Assembly: GCA_013398615.1 (NCBI GenBank)
Contig: VZSR01000514.1
Location: 2,165,790-2,229,789, forward strand
Source: Brachypodius melanocephalos
Lineage: Eukaryota > Chordata > Aves > Passeriformes > Pycnonotidae
DNA length: 64,000 nucleotides
Direction: 5' to 3'
The notes below the pieces were generated by a model. That model had not been told where the DNA came from. It did not search any database and worked only from the letters and a program-made list of their open reading frames with translations. Below are positions 51,432 through 63,180 of the stretch, piece by piece. Each line of letters starts with the position of its first letter. Positions within the stretch are counted from its first letter, which is position 1. Made by a program: the position numbers and the translations under genes.

Positions 51432-54136
51432 TTCAGATGTTGCTTGCAGCATTTAAGAAATTCCAAGCCTTTAAGATTATGCCTAATGTTTGCAGAGCAT
51501 GAACACTTCTTGTGGAAAGCCCTAACAGGCTTTGAGCTGCATTATCCTAAACTGAGAGCTCCCAGTGTTGCCTTATGTGTTGCATACAGGATGTTATTCA
51601 GGCCTTGAGATCCAGGAGACCAGGGACCTCTAATGCACAGGGAAGGAGGAGGGTGCCAGCTTTGGGGAAATACTCTGCTTTATCAAACAGCTCCAAAAAG
51701 GATACACTTAGGAGTGGGACACTGAAGGCAGAGTGGTTCAGCTGCATTATGGTGTGGTTCATGTTAGCATCTTCTTCACCCTGGCTCACTTAAAGGTTTC
51801 AGAAGATCCAGTTCATGGCCTTGTGGCTCAGGGGAGCAAGTGGCAACTTTTCCACTTTTGCTATGCTCTTGGCAGGGTTTATGGTATTATGGGGAGGTTG
51901 TGTTCAGGGTTCAAACCCACTGCTGGGTGAAATAATTCAAACAGCATCTATAATCAGGCATGAATGGAGAAATGAAGTCTGATCTGTGGAGTGAGCAGCT
52001 CCTGTTCTTTGTGATGCCCAGTATGGAGGCTGGAAAGCTGTACAGGGTTCCATGGTGCACCTCTGAGTTTGCAGCCCTTCAACACAGAGGCTGTTTTCAG
52101 ACAGGCACGATCTTGCTTTTGTGACTTTTGTCACAAGGATAGCAGTTTGAAAGGGCAGATAGTGGAGAACACACCTACTTTCCAAAAATCTAGTGATACT
52201 GGAAGGGATTCAACCTCCTGTTCTTTGGGGCACGAGACAGTCTTTAATTAAACACGTTTTAGACAGTACCCTGAGAAGATCCTGTCTGTGGGCCTGCTGC
52301 AGCTCGTATTGTCTTCTGACCACCCAGCCTGGTCTGTGGAGAAAGCCAGGGTGCACTACCCCAGGTCAGCAGTGACCTTTCCAAAGGGAAAAGGTCAGGC
52401 TCATGTGAGCTCCTGCATCCTGACCTTCCCCTGTCAAACTCCCCTTTCGTGCAGTCTGTTCCTCCCAAAGGTTTTCCTCTGTGACCTACCTAGTCAGGTT
52501 AACCTCTACTTTTCCTCAGTGCTCTGCACCTTATTTCTCCTTCTCCATGTGTGAGGAGCAGGAGAAGGAAGTTGACATGTTCCACATCACTTTTAGCATC
52601 AAAAAACTCCCAGTTGGTTCTTCTCTCCCGTAAAGCATTAATGAAAGTGTATAAAGGTAACAGCCCTGCTGTAGGACCTACCTGCTCTGTTCTGAAGGAA
52701 CAGTGCTGTTGCTGAAAATGGGAGGAAAAAAAACCCAGCAAGGAGATGAGAAGGCCAGAGTGACAGCTGCTGAAGTCAAATTATAATGTTCTCATCAGAA
52801 GCCAGCCTTTTAAGCTCTGCTCATAGTTAATCACACTCAACCTGAGGATGTGCTGTTACAGCTTTGTGTAGCTATGAGCTAAGACAACCCAAAAGGCTGG
52901 AAGGAAGAGGGTCTGGACATTTTATTGCAAAACCAAGAGTTTTGTTATAGGTGTAAGCATTATTTTATAGTAGCTGTAGAAAGACATAGCAGTGAGCAAT
53001 TAATCTGTGTGAAGAACATAGATAATTAATTTCTATAGTTTGCGTGTTTGAAGAGTACTGTTTAGTCATGCACCTCCACAGCACTAACTGGCACATTCTT
53101 AAGATCATGTTTGCTTTTGTAGAGTCCTTCAGTCTGTCACAGAACAGTCCTGTATTCTGTTGGTACTCTGTTTCCAAATTTAGGAGTATTTCCTCCCAAA
53201 CATTTGTGCATGATGTAGTGTATATGTGCGCAACAAAGAAAAGGAAGCAGATGACTTGTGTTCAGTAGAGTGGTTGTTTTGAGCTGGAACTGCTGCAGGC
53301 TCCCTGTTGGAAAGAAACGTGCCTGTCCATTTGTTCAGGAACAAAGCTGGTGTCATGACTGTACTGATCCTGGATCAAGTCTTTCTGTAGAGTCTTGAGT
53401 GGAGAAAGATGTAATCTCCTCCATCCTTCACAGCCTTTCTCCCTCTTAGCTTTCCTCACTATGATGATAGTGTGCTGATCAATGCCTTCATGACATCTGG
53501 GATTTCAGCTGAGGTTCTTATCAGTGGAGGAGAGAGGAGGCTGGATGGGAGTTGGTGGAAAGATCCAGGTGGGTTACTGCTGAGTGGTGCTTGAGTACAA
53601 ATTAGCAGTGCGTGTGCCTGAGCTGGCCCATGGCATGGGTGGATAGGGCATCCAGAGTCGCATGGAGACAAAGATCAATGGAGTTGCTGTTGCAAAGGAG
53701 GTGTGAGAGAAAAGGTCAAGTTGAGTAAGAGACCTCTGGAAGTGGAAGATTGTTCCCTAGGTGTGACAGCTTTGATACAGCAACTTCACAAGGGCTTTGC
53801 TCCAGTTTTAGAACCAATTCTTGTGTTTTCTCCTGATCTGTGGCCTCACGATGGCCTGTGATTTCAGTGCTGAGGTGCAGTCCTAATGTCATGCTCTGTA
53901 CCGTCAGATTGTCCAGACAGGAATTGTCAGTATCCTTGCAGTCTTTTATTGCTGAAGATGCTCTAAAATCCCTCAGTGGTTTACAGTTTAAGGATTTGCA
54001 TAAGTCTTTTTGTTTTGTTTTATCTATACTTTCTATCTGAAGTATCCTGGCTTTTTTTTTATTTCTTTGGTGCATTGAAAATGTCCATATTACTCACAGT
54101 AGATTTGAAACCCTTTTCTCCCCATTCTGCTTTCAG

Positions 54137-54378
54137 ATTCCATTGGTGGGTCATTTTCAACTTCCTCCCACCGATGCCACCACAAGCAGAAGCACTGTCT
54201 CCCCATCCCACAATGTGGAACTCTCTCCATCAGCCCTCTGCTTTTCCATCCTCACACGAAGGGATCCCAGATCATCATGGACACGACACAGAAGGCAGTG
54301 AAGCGCCAGGCTAGCTTCTGCAATGCCATTACCTTCAGCAACAGGCCCATTGTTATTTATGAACAAGTCAGGCTTAAG
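54137..54378 (+). CDS. NEURL1: NEURL1 exon 2 (start of the first neuralized homology repeat)
   Basis: The exon runs from a polypyrimidine/TTTCAG acceptor to an AAG|GTGAGT donor. It is 242 bp long: two bases complete the Asp codon from exon 1, then 80 codons follow without a stop, giving residues 13-92. Recognisable NEURL1 blocks are SSHRCHHKQKHC, LLFHPHTKGSQIIMD and KRQASFCNAITFSNRP, ending in IYEQVRLK. The last two blocks begin NHR1, a beta-sandwich domain that binds Notch ligands and other substrates. The stretch between HHKQKHC and LLFHPHTKG is the least like mammals, as expected for a linker. NEURL1 is a RING-type E3 ubiquitin ligase that promotes endocytosis of Notch ligands such as Jagged1, and in neurons it acts on CPEB3. 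An overlapping frame at 53976-54314 is only a shadow. Confidence 0.97.
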
Positions 54379-57300
54379 GTGAGTAAATGATACCTTCCCT
54401 TTTTGCCAGGGGAGCTGCTGGGAATGAATGCTGGGGTGTACTGGGCTTTGGTGCTTGCAGATCTTTAGCCCTTCCTTAAAAAGCACAGTAATCTGATCCT
54501 AGCCTTAAAGTTCTGCAATCTTCATTGGTACTTCTGCTTTTGTCACTGTAGTTCTTGGAGCCACAGGTACCAACTGCTGTAGAAAATGAGAACAAAAGGG
54601 AAATCCACCTTCCAAAAATACTTACATTGATGTTAGACAAGTACAAGAGACTAAATTGAGATCACTTGGAAAGCTAGGAGATAAGAGGTCAAAAAGGACC
54701 TAGAAGTGAAGGTTCTTGTTCACATGCTTGGCAGGAAAAACAAAAAAAATTTGGAGGAAAGGATGGAAGGAGCAGTCAGTGTGATCACTGTTGCTGTCTA
54801 AGAAAAGGACCTTTCTGGCAGTCTGCTGACTGCTTTGTTGAATCAGTCACCTGATAGCATTGAGATCAGAGGAGAGAACATTGCAGGGATCACTTTTTTC
54901 TCACTGGTCCAGGCTGATTTCACTTCCTTTGTGTCTATGGTAGCCTGGAGGATGGTGTTTGTACCCCTGGTACCATGCCATGCTGCAACTGGCATGGGAA
55001 ATCCAGCTCCTCTAAAACAACATGCTTCCATGAACACCAGGAGCTGCTTTCTGATGAAGAAACTCTTCCATGTCCTTAGGAACTGAAGCACTTTTCAGAT
55101 TATCAGCACCTTAAGGAGCTTGGGACCCTTGAAACTTCATTCACAGATACTTTCCAATCTTTATGCCCTCTATGGGACTGTGTTTTTTTGTTCATAGGCT
55201 ATTTCACGCCTTTATTGGCACAAAATAGGTCATCTTTGGCACTTCAGTTCATGGCACACATAAATGAGCTGACTGCAAATCCTTCATTTGTGCAGAAGGA
55301 GTTTTCCAGAAGGTTTGTTAGGATATGGATACCCAGTTTGAATGATCTTGCTGTTGCCCATTTCTAGAGGTCCTAGAGTGCTGACTTGTACAGCAGCATA
55401 TCAGCCTTCCCTGCCTCTTCCCTCACTGCCAGCAAAGGAGTAAGGAATGAGGGACATGCCTCCTTTTGGAAATACATGGAGATTTCAGTGATTTCAGGCT
55501 CAGGCCCAGAGATAGAAAATCCCCACTACAGGTTTGTTATGCTTCCTATGGAGCTTTTACTGCTTCTATCCAGGCTGGAAGCCCAGCAGGAATCTCTCAC
55601 ATTGCCTAATGAGATTTTTCCCATGTTGGCCAGCAGTTTGGACAAGGAAATGCGACAAATAATCTGGGAGGAGATGAAAGCACCATTTCACTTTTGAAGA
55701 CACCATCAAAGATTTGAGTGGATTTAGTGGTTTAGGCAAAGGTTCTGGGTTATTTATTCCTCATTCTGAAACAAGGTAGCTATCTCTGGAAATTCACACT
55801 TGTTTATCTCTGTGTATTTGGGGATTTTAGCTTGCATAACGTATGTGAAGGATATGCATGCAAATCTGCACAAGAGGTTTATGAGCAGAGCTCCTGCTGA
55901 CTCCAGTGGGAAGGTCTCATGGGAATAATCAACAGGCTTTAGCAGAACTTGTGCTCTAGGGAGGGATGAAATGGGAAAACATCCTTGCTTTTGTATGATA
56001 CATCCATCCTGTAACTCCCTCGCTATTGTTTGTGCTTGTGGAAAACAGCATCTTAGGCCTTCTTACCAGGCACAGAGTAACCATGAACCCAGTCATTCAG
56101 GTCCTGTAAAGTCTAAACTCCCTCTGGAAAACTGAGGAAAGAAGTAAGGAGATTTCATTCTGTTTATTAGCTATTGTATCTCAGGTTTTATTCTGACATT
56201 ATTTGCAGCTCTGGGAATATGGGAATATGGCTGTCAAGCAGCCTCAGAGATAAATGCTCCAGTGTGGTTTCTTCCATGTAATTTGAGGCATTGCTAGGAA
56301 GTATAGTTCTCAAAGATGGCATAAGGCAGTAAAGACCAAGAGCCTGGATCTGTGAAAGCAGCAATGGTTTAGCAGTTTGGATGTTGATTCTGTATTTTCC
56401 TCCCCTTCTCGTACCCAGTGGACCTCCCAAGCTTTTCTGCTAGCAGTGGCTGCTGAAAAGAGAATTTGGTCCATCATTAACTGTTGCCTTTTTTAGCAAA
56501 ACTGTGTACCCTTTGTCCAGCTGTGTCTAATTCTTGGCAGGCTTTATACTTGATTTTAATTTGGATATTAGTTTGCCTGTGGTCAGACTGTATTGAGAAC
56601 TGTTTATAGGTGCTGATTAATACATGGAACATGTGCAACCCCAATTACCATATGAATATTTACTTCACACAGCCTGTGATTGCTGTGAAGTATTGGCAAG
56701 AGACTGAATTGTACAAATGACAATGAGGCCATATTTATCTTAGACCCAAAAGCTTTTAGGGCTTGCAGTAAATTTGCTGCAAAAAATAACCTAGGCTTCT
56801 TATTGGAGTGTGTGTATTACATTTCCCTGTTTTGTCATGTGCACACCCTGTTAACCCCACTTCTACTGGGGACATGCATGATGCCATCCCACCCTGGCCA
56901 GGTATAAAATCTGCTTCAGTCCTTTTTAGTGTCATCCCAGTGTCCACTCCACCAGCAGGAGCTTCCCAGGTTCCTGGGACTGAGGTCAGTGCTCAGGTGT
57001 TTCATGTAGACAGTTTAGGTGCCTGGGTGGACTGAGTAGGGATAAAGAGCAGCACTCCCCTAACTGAAAAATTGTTGATAACTTTTTCTGATCTCTGAGT
57101 TATTTTCTCTGATACTTGACTTAAAAACCAGAAATCTCTAGGCTTTGAACAATGTCTTTGTTGTAAGATTATTGTGACCCCAAGGGCACGTGTTCCAGAT
57201 TTGCCTTGCAGAGGAATATATAAAAGAAAAATGCAGTATTTACAAATTTGATTAGCAGGGTATTCAGAACTCCAAAGAAAATGTCTTTTAGAATTCCTTG

Positions 57301-58802
57301 GTGGAAATTCTATGCTTCCAAGCTGGGACATGTGGGGTTGCTGCCAGGCTTCTGAGAACCAAGTCCTGCAGTCGTGGACAGTTCAGTCTCTGTCATTGCC
57401 ATTTGTCCGAGCCATTAGTGCTTTGGCAGAGCATGAAATCACAGAAAGGCAATAAATTTTGTGTGACATCTGGTAGGTGGTACCTATCCATGTTTCTGCT
57501 CTTGTCCTGTGGCCAGCAGTGGAATTGCTTGAGGCTGCTGAGGCATTGATAGGAGACCACTATCTCAAGTGCTTTTGTGTTTGCTGCAGGTTCAAAGTGT
57601 GAACAGATACAGTGATTGTGTGTCAACTGGCATGCAGGAAGTGTCTTGGCCCCACATCAAGGTTGGATCCAGCATCCTTAGATCTTTCATGTCATAGTCT
57701 GGATGGTGACAGGGTGAACCCCTTTGAGAGGAACAATTCCAGGTTCATACTCAAACAATAAAACCAGAGGAAAAATTTCACCAAGGACATCATCTGAGGA
57801 CCATACTAACTCTGGAAGACTCTTTGCTTCCATGGGAAAAAAAAAAAAAAAAAAAAAAAGAGACCTTATAACTGGGTAGTTATTACAATGTGCTATATGT
57901 GTTTGGGACCTGCTGCCTGCTTCCCACAGTAGGGTACTGGCCAGGGCTCAGTTCTTGTGAGTAGAAGCTGATGACTCTGGAGGTATTTGTGATCCTTTGT
58001 ACTGCTGTCTGTCAGGTGCAGAAGGATGGGTATGACACATGAACCATTCCAAAATCCATAGCAGATGTTCCTGACCTCAGTTACACTGAGTAATTGCATA
58101 CTGACAAGTTAGGGTGTAGTTATGCACAACATATTTTGCAAAACACCGTTCACAGCTGAAATAAGTAGGTTTTCCCAATCATAAGAGAACATCTATTGTT
58201 GCTTCAAAATTTTGTATTTAACGAAGTCAAATACTCTATATTGTGCTTTCCCACACACAAGTTCTCTGCTGCAAGGCTGTGATTTCAATATGTCATCCAA
58301 TATGACAAGTTAAACAAGGGAAAGACTGTCTTTTAATTGCCTGAGAAACCCAGAAAACCCTGTGGTGGAAACTCTGATTCTGGAGCCTTTTTCTCAGGTC
58401 ACGAGAGAGCCCATCATCTGAGCACCATGTGGGAAGAGCTCTGCTGAAATTAAAGGTCTTGTCACCATTTTTGGCACATTTTGTGAGAGGGTTATTCTTA
58501 GGCCAAAAGGAATTACCCTAAAAATAGAAATGAATCATCATGCAGCTGTAATTAAATTTCACCTATCCACATAGATTTAATTTGATTTATTTGTTTTTAA
58601 GTATGGGCATTGTATCCTCAGTGTGCAGCAGCATTGCTGTGTGCAGCTGAAAAAGCTACAGCAGTGTTTAGTGGGTAAAATGTTTCCTGAGTCTGTTGGT
58701 GTTATCTGCACGCTGGCTACCAGTGTTCAGGGCATAAATCCTGTAGTGTGTAAGTTGATGTTGAGGTGCCCAGTGCTGTCATTGCTGCTGTTGCCTTTGC
58801 AG
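54379..58802 (+). other. NEURL1: NEURL1 intron 2 (4.4 kb)
   Basis: A phase-0 intron between AAG|GTGAGT and TTTGCAG|ATC. No coding content was found. It holds an A23 run at 57837-57859 and an AT-rich, TAAT-containing block near 56610-56760. Splitting NHR1 between the Lys of VRLK and the Ile of ITKK matches the boundary between the two conserved blocks of the domain. Confidence 0.9.
57837..57859 (+). repeat. A23 homopolymer
   Basis: A pure run of 23 A in intron 2. An AATAAA lies about 80 bp upstream, too far for a normal retroposed poly(A) tail. No target-site duplication is obvious. Confidence 0.9.
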
Positions 58803-59124
58803 ATCACTAAAAAGCAATGTTGCTGGAGCGGGGCTCTTCGACTCGGCTTCACCTCCAAGGACCCATCGCGGATTAACCCCGACACTCTGCCAAAGTACGC
58901 ATGCCCTGACTTGGTTTCCCAAAGCGGGTTTTGGGCCAAGGCTCTGCCAGAAGAGTTTGCAAACGAGGGAAACATCATCGCCTTCTGGGTGGACAAGAAG
59001 GGCCGGGTTTTCTACCGGGTGAATGACTCCGCTGCCATGCTCTTCTTCAGCGGCGTGAGGACGGTAGAGCCGCTCTGGGCCTTGATCGATGTCTACGGGC
59101 TCACCCGTGGGGTGCAGCTCTTGG
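58803..59124 (+). CDS. NEURL1: NEURL1 exon 3 (bulk of the first neuralized homology repeat)
   Basis: A TTGCCTTTGCAG acceptor precedes ATCACTAAAAAG (Ile-Thr-Lys-Lys). The frame stays open for 107 codons plus one base, to the donor TTGG|GTGAGT. The encoded residues are 93-199. Diagnostic blocks are ITKKQCCWSGALRLGFTSKD, KYACPDLVSQSGFWAKALPE, GNIIAFWVDKKGRVFYRVND and LWALIDVYGLTRGVQLL. Together they are the core of NHR1 and nearly identical to mammalian NEURL1 as I recall it. GC content is clearly higher than in the flanking introns. The open frame continues leftwards to 58623 and rightwards to a stop at 59157-59159, but those parts are intron. The next coding exon, with the second NHR and the C-terminal RING, is not in the window, so the gene is cut by the window edge rather than broken. 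Confidence 0.98.
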
Positions 59125-59448
59125 GTGAGTACCTGGCTGCAAGCACAGGGGTGAGCTAAGCCATCCCTGACAAAGGGCCAGCCTGACACTGCCTGTCCCC
59201 TCTTTGCGCTGGGACAAGCACAGGGAAACAGCTGTTGCTCCTCCCCGGAGCATCTGAGGACCTCAGCCTGGATCACTGGGTGTTTGAAACTTAGTGTGTA
59301 AATATAACATCAGTGTGAGGTGGGAAACAGCTGCTACAATATAGCACTAGAAGCCATCTCTAAGAAAATGGATTTCTGCTCAGAGGTGTAGCTCTATCAG
59401 AAGAATAGCCTGGAGTGTGTCATATACCTCGTAAGACTTTATGTCATC

Positions 59449-59539
59449 TTGTCCTTTCCCTGTGCCAAAGAGGGGAAGTGCATTTTATGTGCTATGGTTA
59501 AATCCTTCCTGGATGGCACTGTTACGATTTTCTGTCAGG
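59449..59539 (+). repeat. 91-bp intron 3 direct repeat, copy 1
   Basis: This sequence recurs at 62913-63003 without gaps and with 9 differences by my count, which is about 90% identity. The shared core includes GTGCTATGGTTAAATCCTT and ends TTTTCTGTCAGG here. It does not match CR1 or MIR as far as I can tell, and similarity ends abruptly on both sides. It is either a fragment of an unrecognised interspersed family or a local duplication. Confidence 0.85.
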
Positions 59540-61634
59540 TTTAATGGACAGATTTGAAACATGGCTATCTTCCAAATTACCTGAGAGAATCTGTGGCTGG
59601 TTTTTCCAGGATGTTGCTTTCACAGAGGAGTTTGGTTTGTCCTCTGGAGCCTGAAGGTTGGATACACAGTTGGCGTTGGAGGATGAGCAGTGCTGAGTGC
59701 TTGTCTTCTGCCAACTCAGGTGACATAAAGATAGTTTGGTATTCGTGAGGACTCAGTCCAGGATGTGCAGGCTGTCAAGGTTTGGTCTATTTGAGTTTAT
59801 TGTACATCTTAGAAGAACTGAAAGGCATCTCTGAGGGCTGAAGGGAGCAGCAAGGTTGCTGGGGGACCAGGAGTGTCAGCACGCAGCCTTAGAGTTGGCT
59901 TTGCACTGTCACTGGGAGGCAAATTGCAGCATTTCTGCATGTAACAATAGTTTTCCTGGGTCTTCTTTTCACCATGGAAAAGGTTAGCTGGTACTCTCAG
60001 GAGCTGAAGTTCCTTCTGAAGTTGAGATGAACTAAGGCTGAGAGAGATCCTGGCTTTTTCCTGCCATGCAGCCTGTTAATCTCTGTTAAAGTGACAGCTT
60101 CATGCTGTGTATCAAATAGTTCAATTAACTTCTTTCTGACAGTTCTGCCTCCTTTCTGCATTCCGTGCTGTATTAAAGAAAAATATGGTGGCAGGACTAC
60201 CCATAGCAATCAACACAGCAAGGAACAGGGACGTATGTTCAGGAGGTGAAGAAATGAGACTGACCTTGTTGCAAAAACTCCTGGCCCAAGATTGCACAAG
60301 GCAGAGGAATTGAAGAATTTCTCAGCAGCTTTTTCTTTTTTTAGGTGCAGAAAGGTTTATCTTTTGTTGTGAGTCAGCTTGAATTAGAGCCACTAGGCAA
60401 CTGTTCATAGGCCAAGGTGGTGATATTTGACTTGGGATGGAGAATTTGGGCAAATGTCATGCCAAGGGCTCACTTAGGAAGAGCTTACAAATGACTCCAA
60501 GTCCTATGGGTGTTCTTGTGAGATTTGGCTCCTCAGGACTGCTCTGCCTGATTAATGAGAGTCCATAACTCTGGATTATGTGTTTCCTTTCAAAACACCC
60601 GAGAAATCATTTCCTATCTGTCATCTGCCCCTGCGTTGTTCTAGCATCTTCCACATCCCCTTTCACAAGGAAAATGTGACTTCTGCCAGCCACTGCCTTA
60701 CCTCTAGTCCAAGAGGCTCCTGACTCTTTGGTGGGTATGAAGTCCCTGAATGAAGCAAGCAGCTTCTGAGTTTACACAGTTGGCATGGAGCTCAGAAATG
60801 TATTTATAGCTTGTTCCAGCAGCCTTCAGGAGGCTTTAAGCCTGAAACTGTGCTGAAACAGCTTCCACCCGAGTCCTCTCCATCTCCATTCATTATTAAA
60901 CAGCACTAAAAGTCAGAGAAGGGAAATCATCAGCTGTGTTGCCCCTGGATCCTATAGACATTCCTGTTACTATGCTCTGCATGCCTGCTCTAGTGTAGCA
61001 GACCACACATACAGCACAGGACAACTTGCCAAAAACTCCCGGGACTTGACGAATGAATTTCATAGTTTAGCTTCAAACATATGGTCGAATTCAGCCTGGT
61101 ATGGCATGCAGGGCATCTGATGGAGGTTGGGGATGCTGCAGCAGTATGTTGAACAGAAGAGCCTAGCACTTCAGATTCCAGTTCAGTGATTTATTGTCCC
61201 CTAACTCCAAACATATTCCTTGTACTTAAGTCTCACTATTTTCTCAATGCTTGTAAGGTTACAGGGTCAAACTGCACCTCTGCACAGTCTCCATTTGCTT
61301 TTATGTGTAAGAATCTGACCGAAAACTTTACCATTTCTGGTGTCTTTCTGTTTATTGCAGAATTACTCCCTCCCCACTCCAGTAATGTAACTTTGCTTCC
61401 AAAATGAGACTTGCCAAAGGAAAGGCCTGCAGCAGTAAGTCTTGTGTCACTGCAAGGTCCCAGCTCTGCAGGGAAATGCACAGTGTGCATTTATGTTCCC
61501 AGAAGTGACAACATCCAAAACTGCACATTTTTAATTTGCTTATCTGCATTACACTGGCTAATCACTTCCAGCCCAAATAAGGAACTCAGTAAAACAGGGT
61601 AATGACTAAGGTTAGTGACAGTGTTCCTGTCATA

Positions 61635-61740
61635 CAGATCTAATAAAGAGAGTTGAATGAAGGGAGGCTCAAAGCCTGTGAGAGTTAAATGACTTGCTAG
61701 AGCAAAAAGTGTCACCTGCCATCAGCCTTGTTACCCAGCT
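61635..61740 (+). mobile_element. Possible MIR-like remnant in intron 3
   Basis: GAGGCTCAAAGCCTGTGAGA followed by GTTAAATGACTTGCTAGAGC matches the MIR GAGAGGTTAAGTGACTTGCCC block. The flanks are only weakly similar, and the 3' part, with CCTTGTTACCCAGCTCAGTC, is too diverged to be sure. Confidence 0.4.
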
Positions 61741-62343
61741 CAGTCCTGCCTCTCTCTAGCTGCATCACAGGTTTTGCACAACATTCTGGCATCACTGAAA
61801 ACCAGCTGGTTTGTACCTTAATTTTTCATTTTCTTCTGCTTATGGCTTTACCGACAGCATCAGCCTTACTGACTATTACCCATGTGTGTCAGTACTGTTG
61901 TCACTGCACAAGTGTATGTGGCTGTCACAGATGTTCCTGGGTCTGACTGTCCTTGCTGTACGTTCAAAGGCAGAGCCCTTTAAGCAGCTTCTTTGCCAGC
62001 TGGATTTTGAAATGAACTAGGTGAAAAAGGCTTGCACGGTCCACTGCAGCACAGCCAAGGGCAGTTGGAATTGAGCTGGGACTGTGGTTTGCCTGTCACT
62101 GCTGGAGTGATTCAAAAGGAGGGGCTGCTTTTAATCCACCTTGAGGTGGCTTCAGCCATGAGGTTCACAATGCTGACTGTCACAGGTGAGAGGCTGCTCC
62201 TCGCTCTCCTCTACCCACAATGTAGATATGAAAAGGCTTAAATTCACCCAGGAATGTGGTCACCTCTGACCACAGGGTCTCAGCTGGTTTTCTGCTGCAA
62301 TATAAGGGTCTGCATAGAGGAGTCTGTGGCAATGGAGTGCATT

Positions 62344-62375
62344 TTAGGGTGTGAGTTTTAGGGTGTGAGTTTCAG
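62344..62375 (+). repeat. Tandem TTTTAGGGTGTGAG
   Basis: The 14-bp unit is present twice in tandem, followed by a partial third (TTTCAGTGT). A small intronic repeat resembling slippage duplication. Confidence 0.6.
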
Positions 62376-62912
62376 TGTAGGTGCAGGCTTACATGACCTG
62401 TAAACATGCCCTTATACAGTGACTCTCCTCCTGACATGCTCAACTTGCAGGCAGGATGGTTTACAGCTCTGCTTTCCTTTTTGGGCAGCTAGTTTTGCAC
62501 AAGTGCACTTTTACATTCCAGGGTAATTTAAAGTAATATTTACTAAAAATGTGGCTTGTCCTTATGTTATCACTTCAACATACACACATGCTCATTCACA
62601 CTTTTAAAAAGAGTCCGAGAAAAATGGAATATAAGCAATCTGCTGCCTTGCTGCTATAATAAAGCATCAAAAAAAGAAAAGGAAAGGCCCAGCTGTTTAA
62701 ATTCTGGAGTCTTCAGAGCCGTGGAGGAAGGATGGCAGCTCATGGGAACCAAGTTGTTGTCTCATACTAACCTGCTTCTTTTAAGCACTGGGCTTGAGCC
62801 TGGCATGTGCACTTTCCATGGATTCACTGCAGGACAGCAAGGTTGGCAACTTCCCTCAGTCAAGTGTGCATGATGAGTGTTCTCAGCATTTTCCTTTACC
62901 TTTGATGGGGGA

Positions 62913-63003
62913 TTGTTCTTTCCATGTGCCAAAGTGGGGAAGAGCATTTTGTGTGCTATGGTTAAATCCTTTCTGGTTGGCACTGTTATGATTTTCTATC
63001 AGG
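62913..63003 (+). repeat. 91-bp intron 3 direct repeat, copy 2
   Basis: This is the second copy of the sequence at 59449-59539, 3464 bp downstream in the same orientation, ending TTTTCTATCAGG. It is followed within 30 bp by a short direct repeat and then the antisense CR1 end. This part of the intron has therefore accumulated several insertions or duplications. Confidence 0.85.
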
Positions 63004-63032
63004 CAAAAGGTTTGCCTCTTCTATATGGTGCC

Positions 63033-63076
63033 TTTTTGAAAATCACTTTTTTTTAAAAATTATTTTTGAAAATCAC
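63033..63076 (+). repeat. Short direct repeat TTTTTGAAAATCAC
   Basis: The 14-mer occurs at 63033-63046 and again at 63063-63076, separated by a T/A-rich spacer. It may be a replication-slippage duplication or a target-site-like flank. The spacer contains no recognised element. Confidence 0.6.
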
Positions 63077-63107
63077 CCTCTTTTTTGGGCGGTGACATTG
63101 CAGCACA

Positions 63108-63180
63108 GCATTGCAGAGTGGTTAAGATGGTAAAGGCCCTGTGAAGATCATCTAGTCTTACCACCTAGTGTCTTTTCTTC
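63108..63180 (-). mobile_element. CR1 LINE 3' end, antisense
   Basis: On the + strand the sequence CAGAGTGGTTAAGATGG, then TAAAGGCCCTGTGAAGATCA and TCTAGTCTTACCACC, is the reverse complement of the usual CR1 3' end. That end reads roughly ATCTTAAAGGTC...TTCCAACC...CCATTCTG. The element is short and diverged, and it lies in NEURL1 intron 3 opposite to the gene. Confidence 0.75.

Larger units (their letters stand above)
32470..54136 (+). other. NEURL1: NEURL1 intron 1 (21.7 kb)
   Basis: A phase-1 intron with GT (32470) and AG (54135-54136) ends, defined by the exact codon join of exons 1 and 2. No further exon was recognised inside it. It contains a CR1 fragment near 34.6-34.8 kb, a T29 tract at 44857-44885, a purine-rich block around 44930-45180 and a CAAA-rich tract at 51370-51431. 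The large size is typical of a first intron carrying enhancers, but no regulatory element can be demonstrated from one sequence. Confidence 0.85.
45196..54136. other. Intron 1, 3' part
   Basis: Unique sequence with several pyrimidine-rich stretches (46540-46620, 49480-49740, 51060-51240). The final acceptor at 54136 is preceded by CCCCATTCTGCTTTCAG, a good branch/polypyrimidine context. A tRNA-like box pair near 51824-51918 was considered and rejected. Confidence 0.5.

Noticed and set aside
51824..51918. tRNA-like A box (TGGCTCAGGGG) and B box (GGTTCAAACCC)
   Set aside because: The spacing of about 73 bases between boxes is too long for a normal tRNA without a large intron, and no acceptor or anticodon stem pairs convincingly. 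At most it is a tRNA-derived SINE head, with no body recognised.
57600..57859. Possible processed pseudogene ending in the A23 run
   Set aside because: The AATAAA is about 80 bp before the A run rather than 10-30. No ORF remnant or gene similarity is visible, and no target-site duplication was seen.
58623..59159. 178-codon single open frame taken as one gene
   Set aside because: Only 58803-59124 is exon. The parts before the AG and after the GT are intron that happens to be open.
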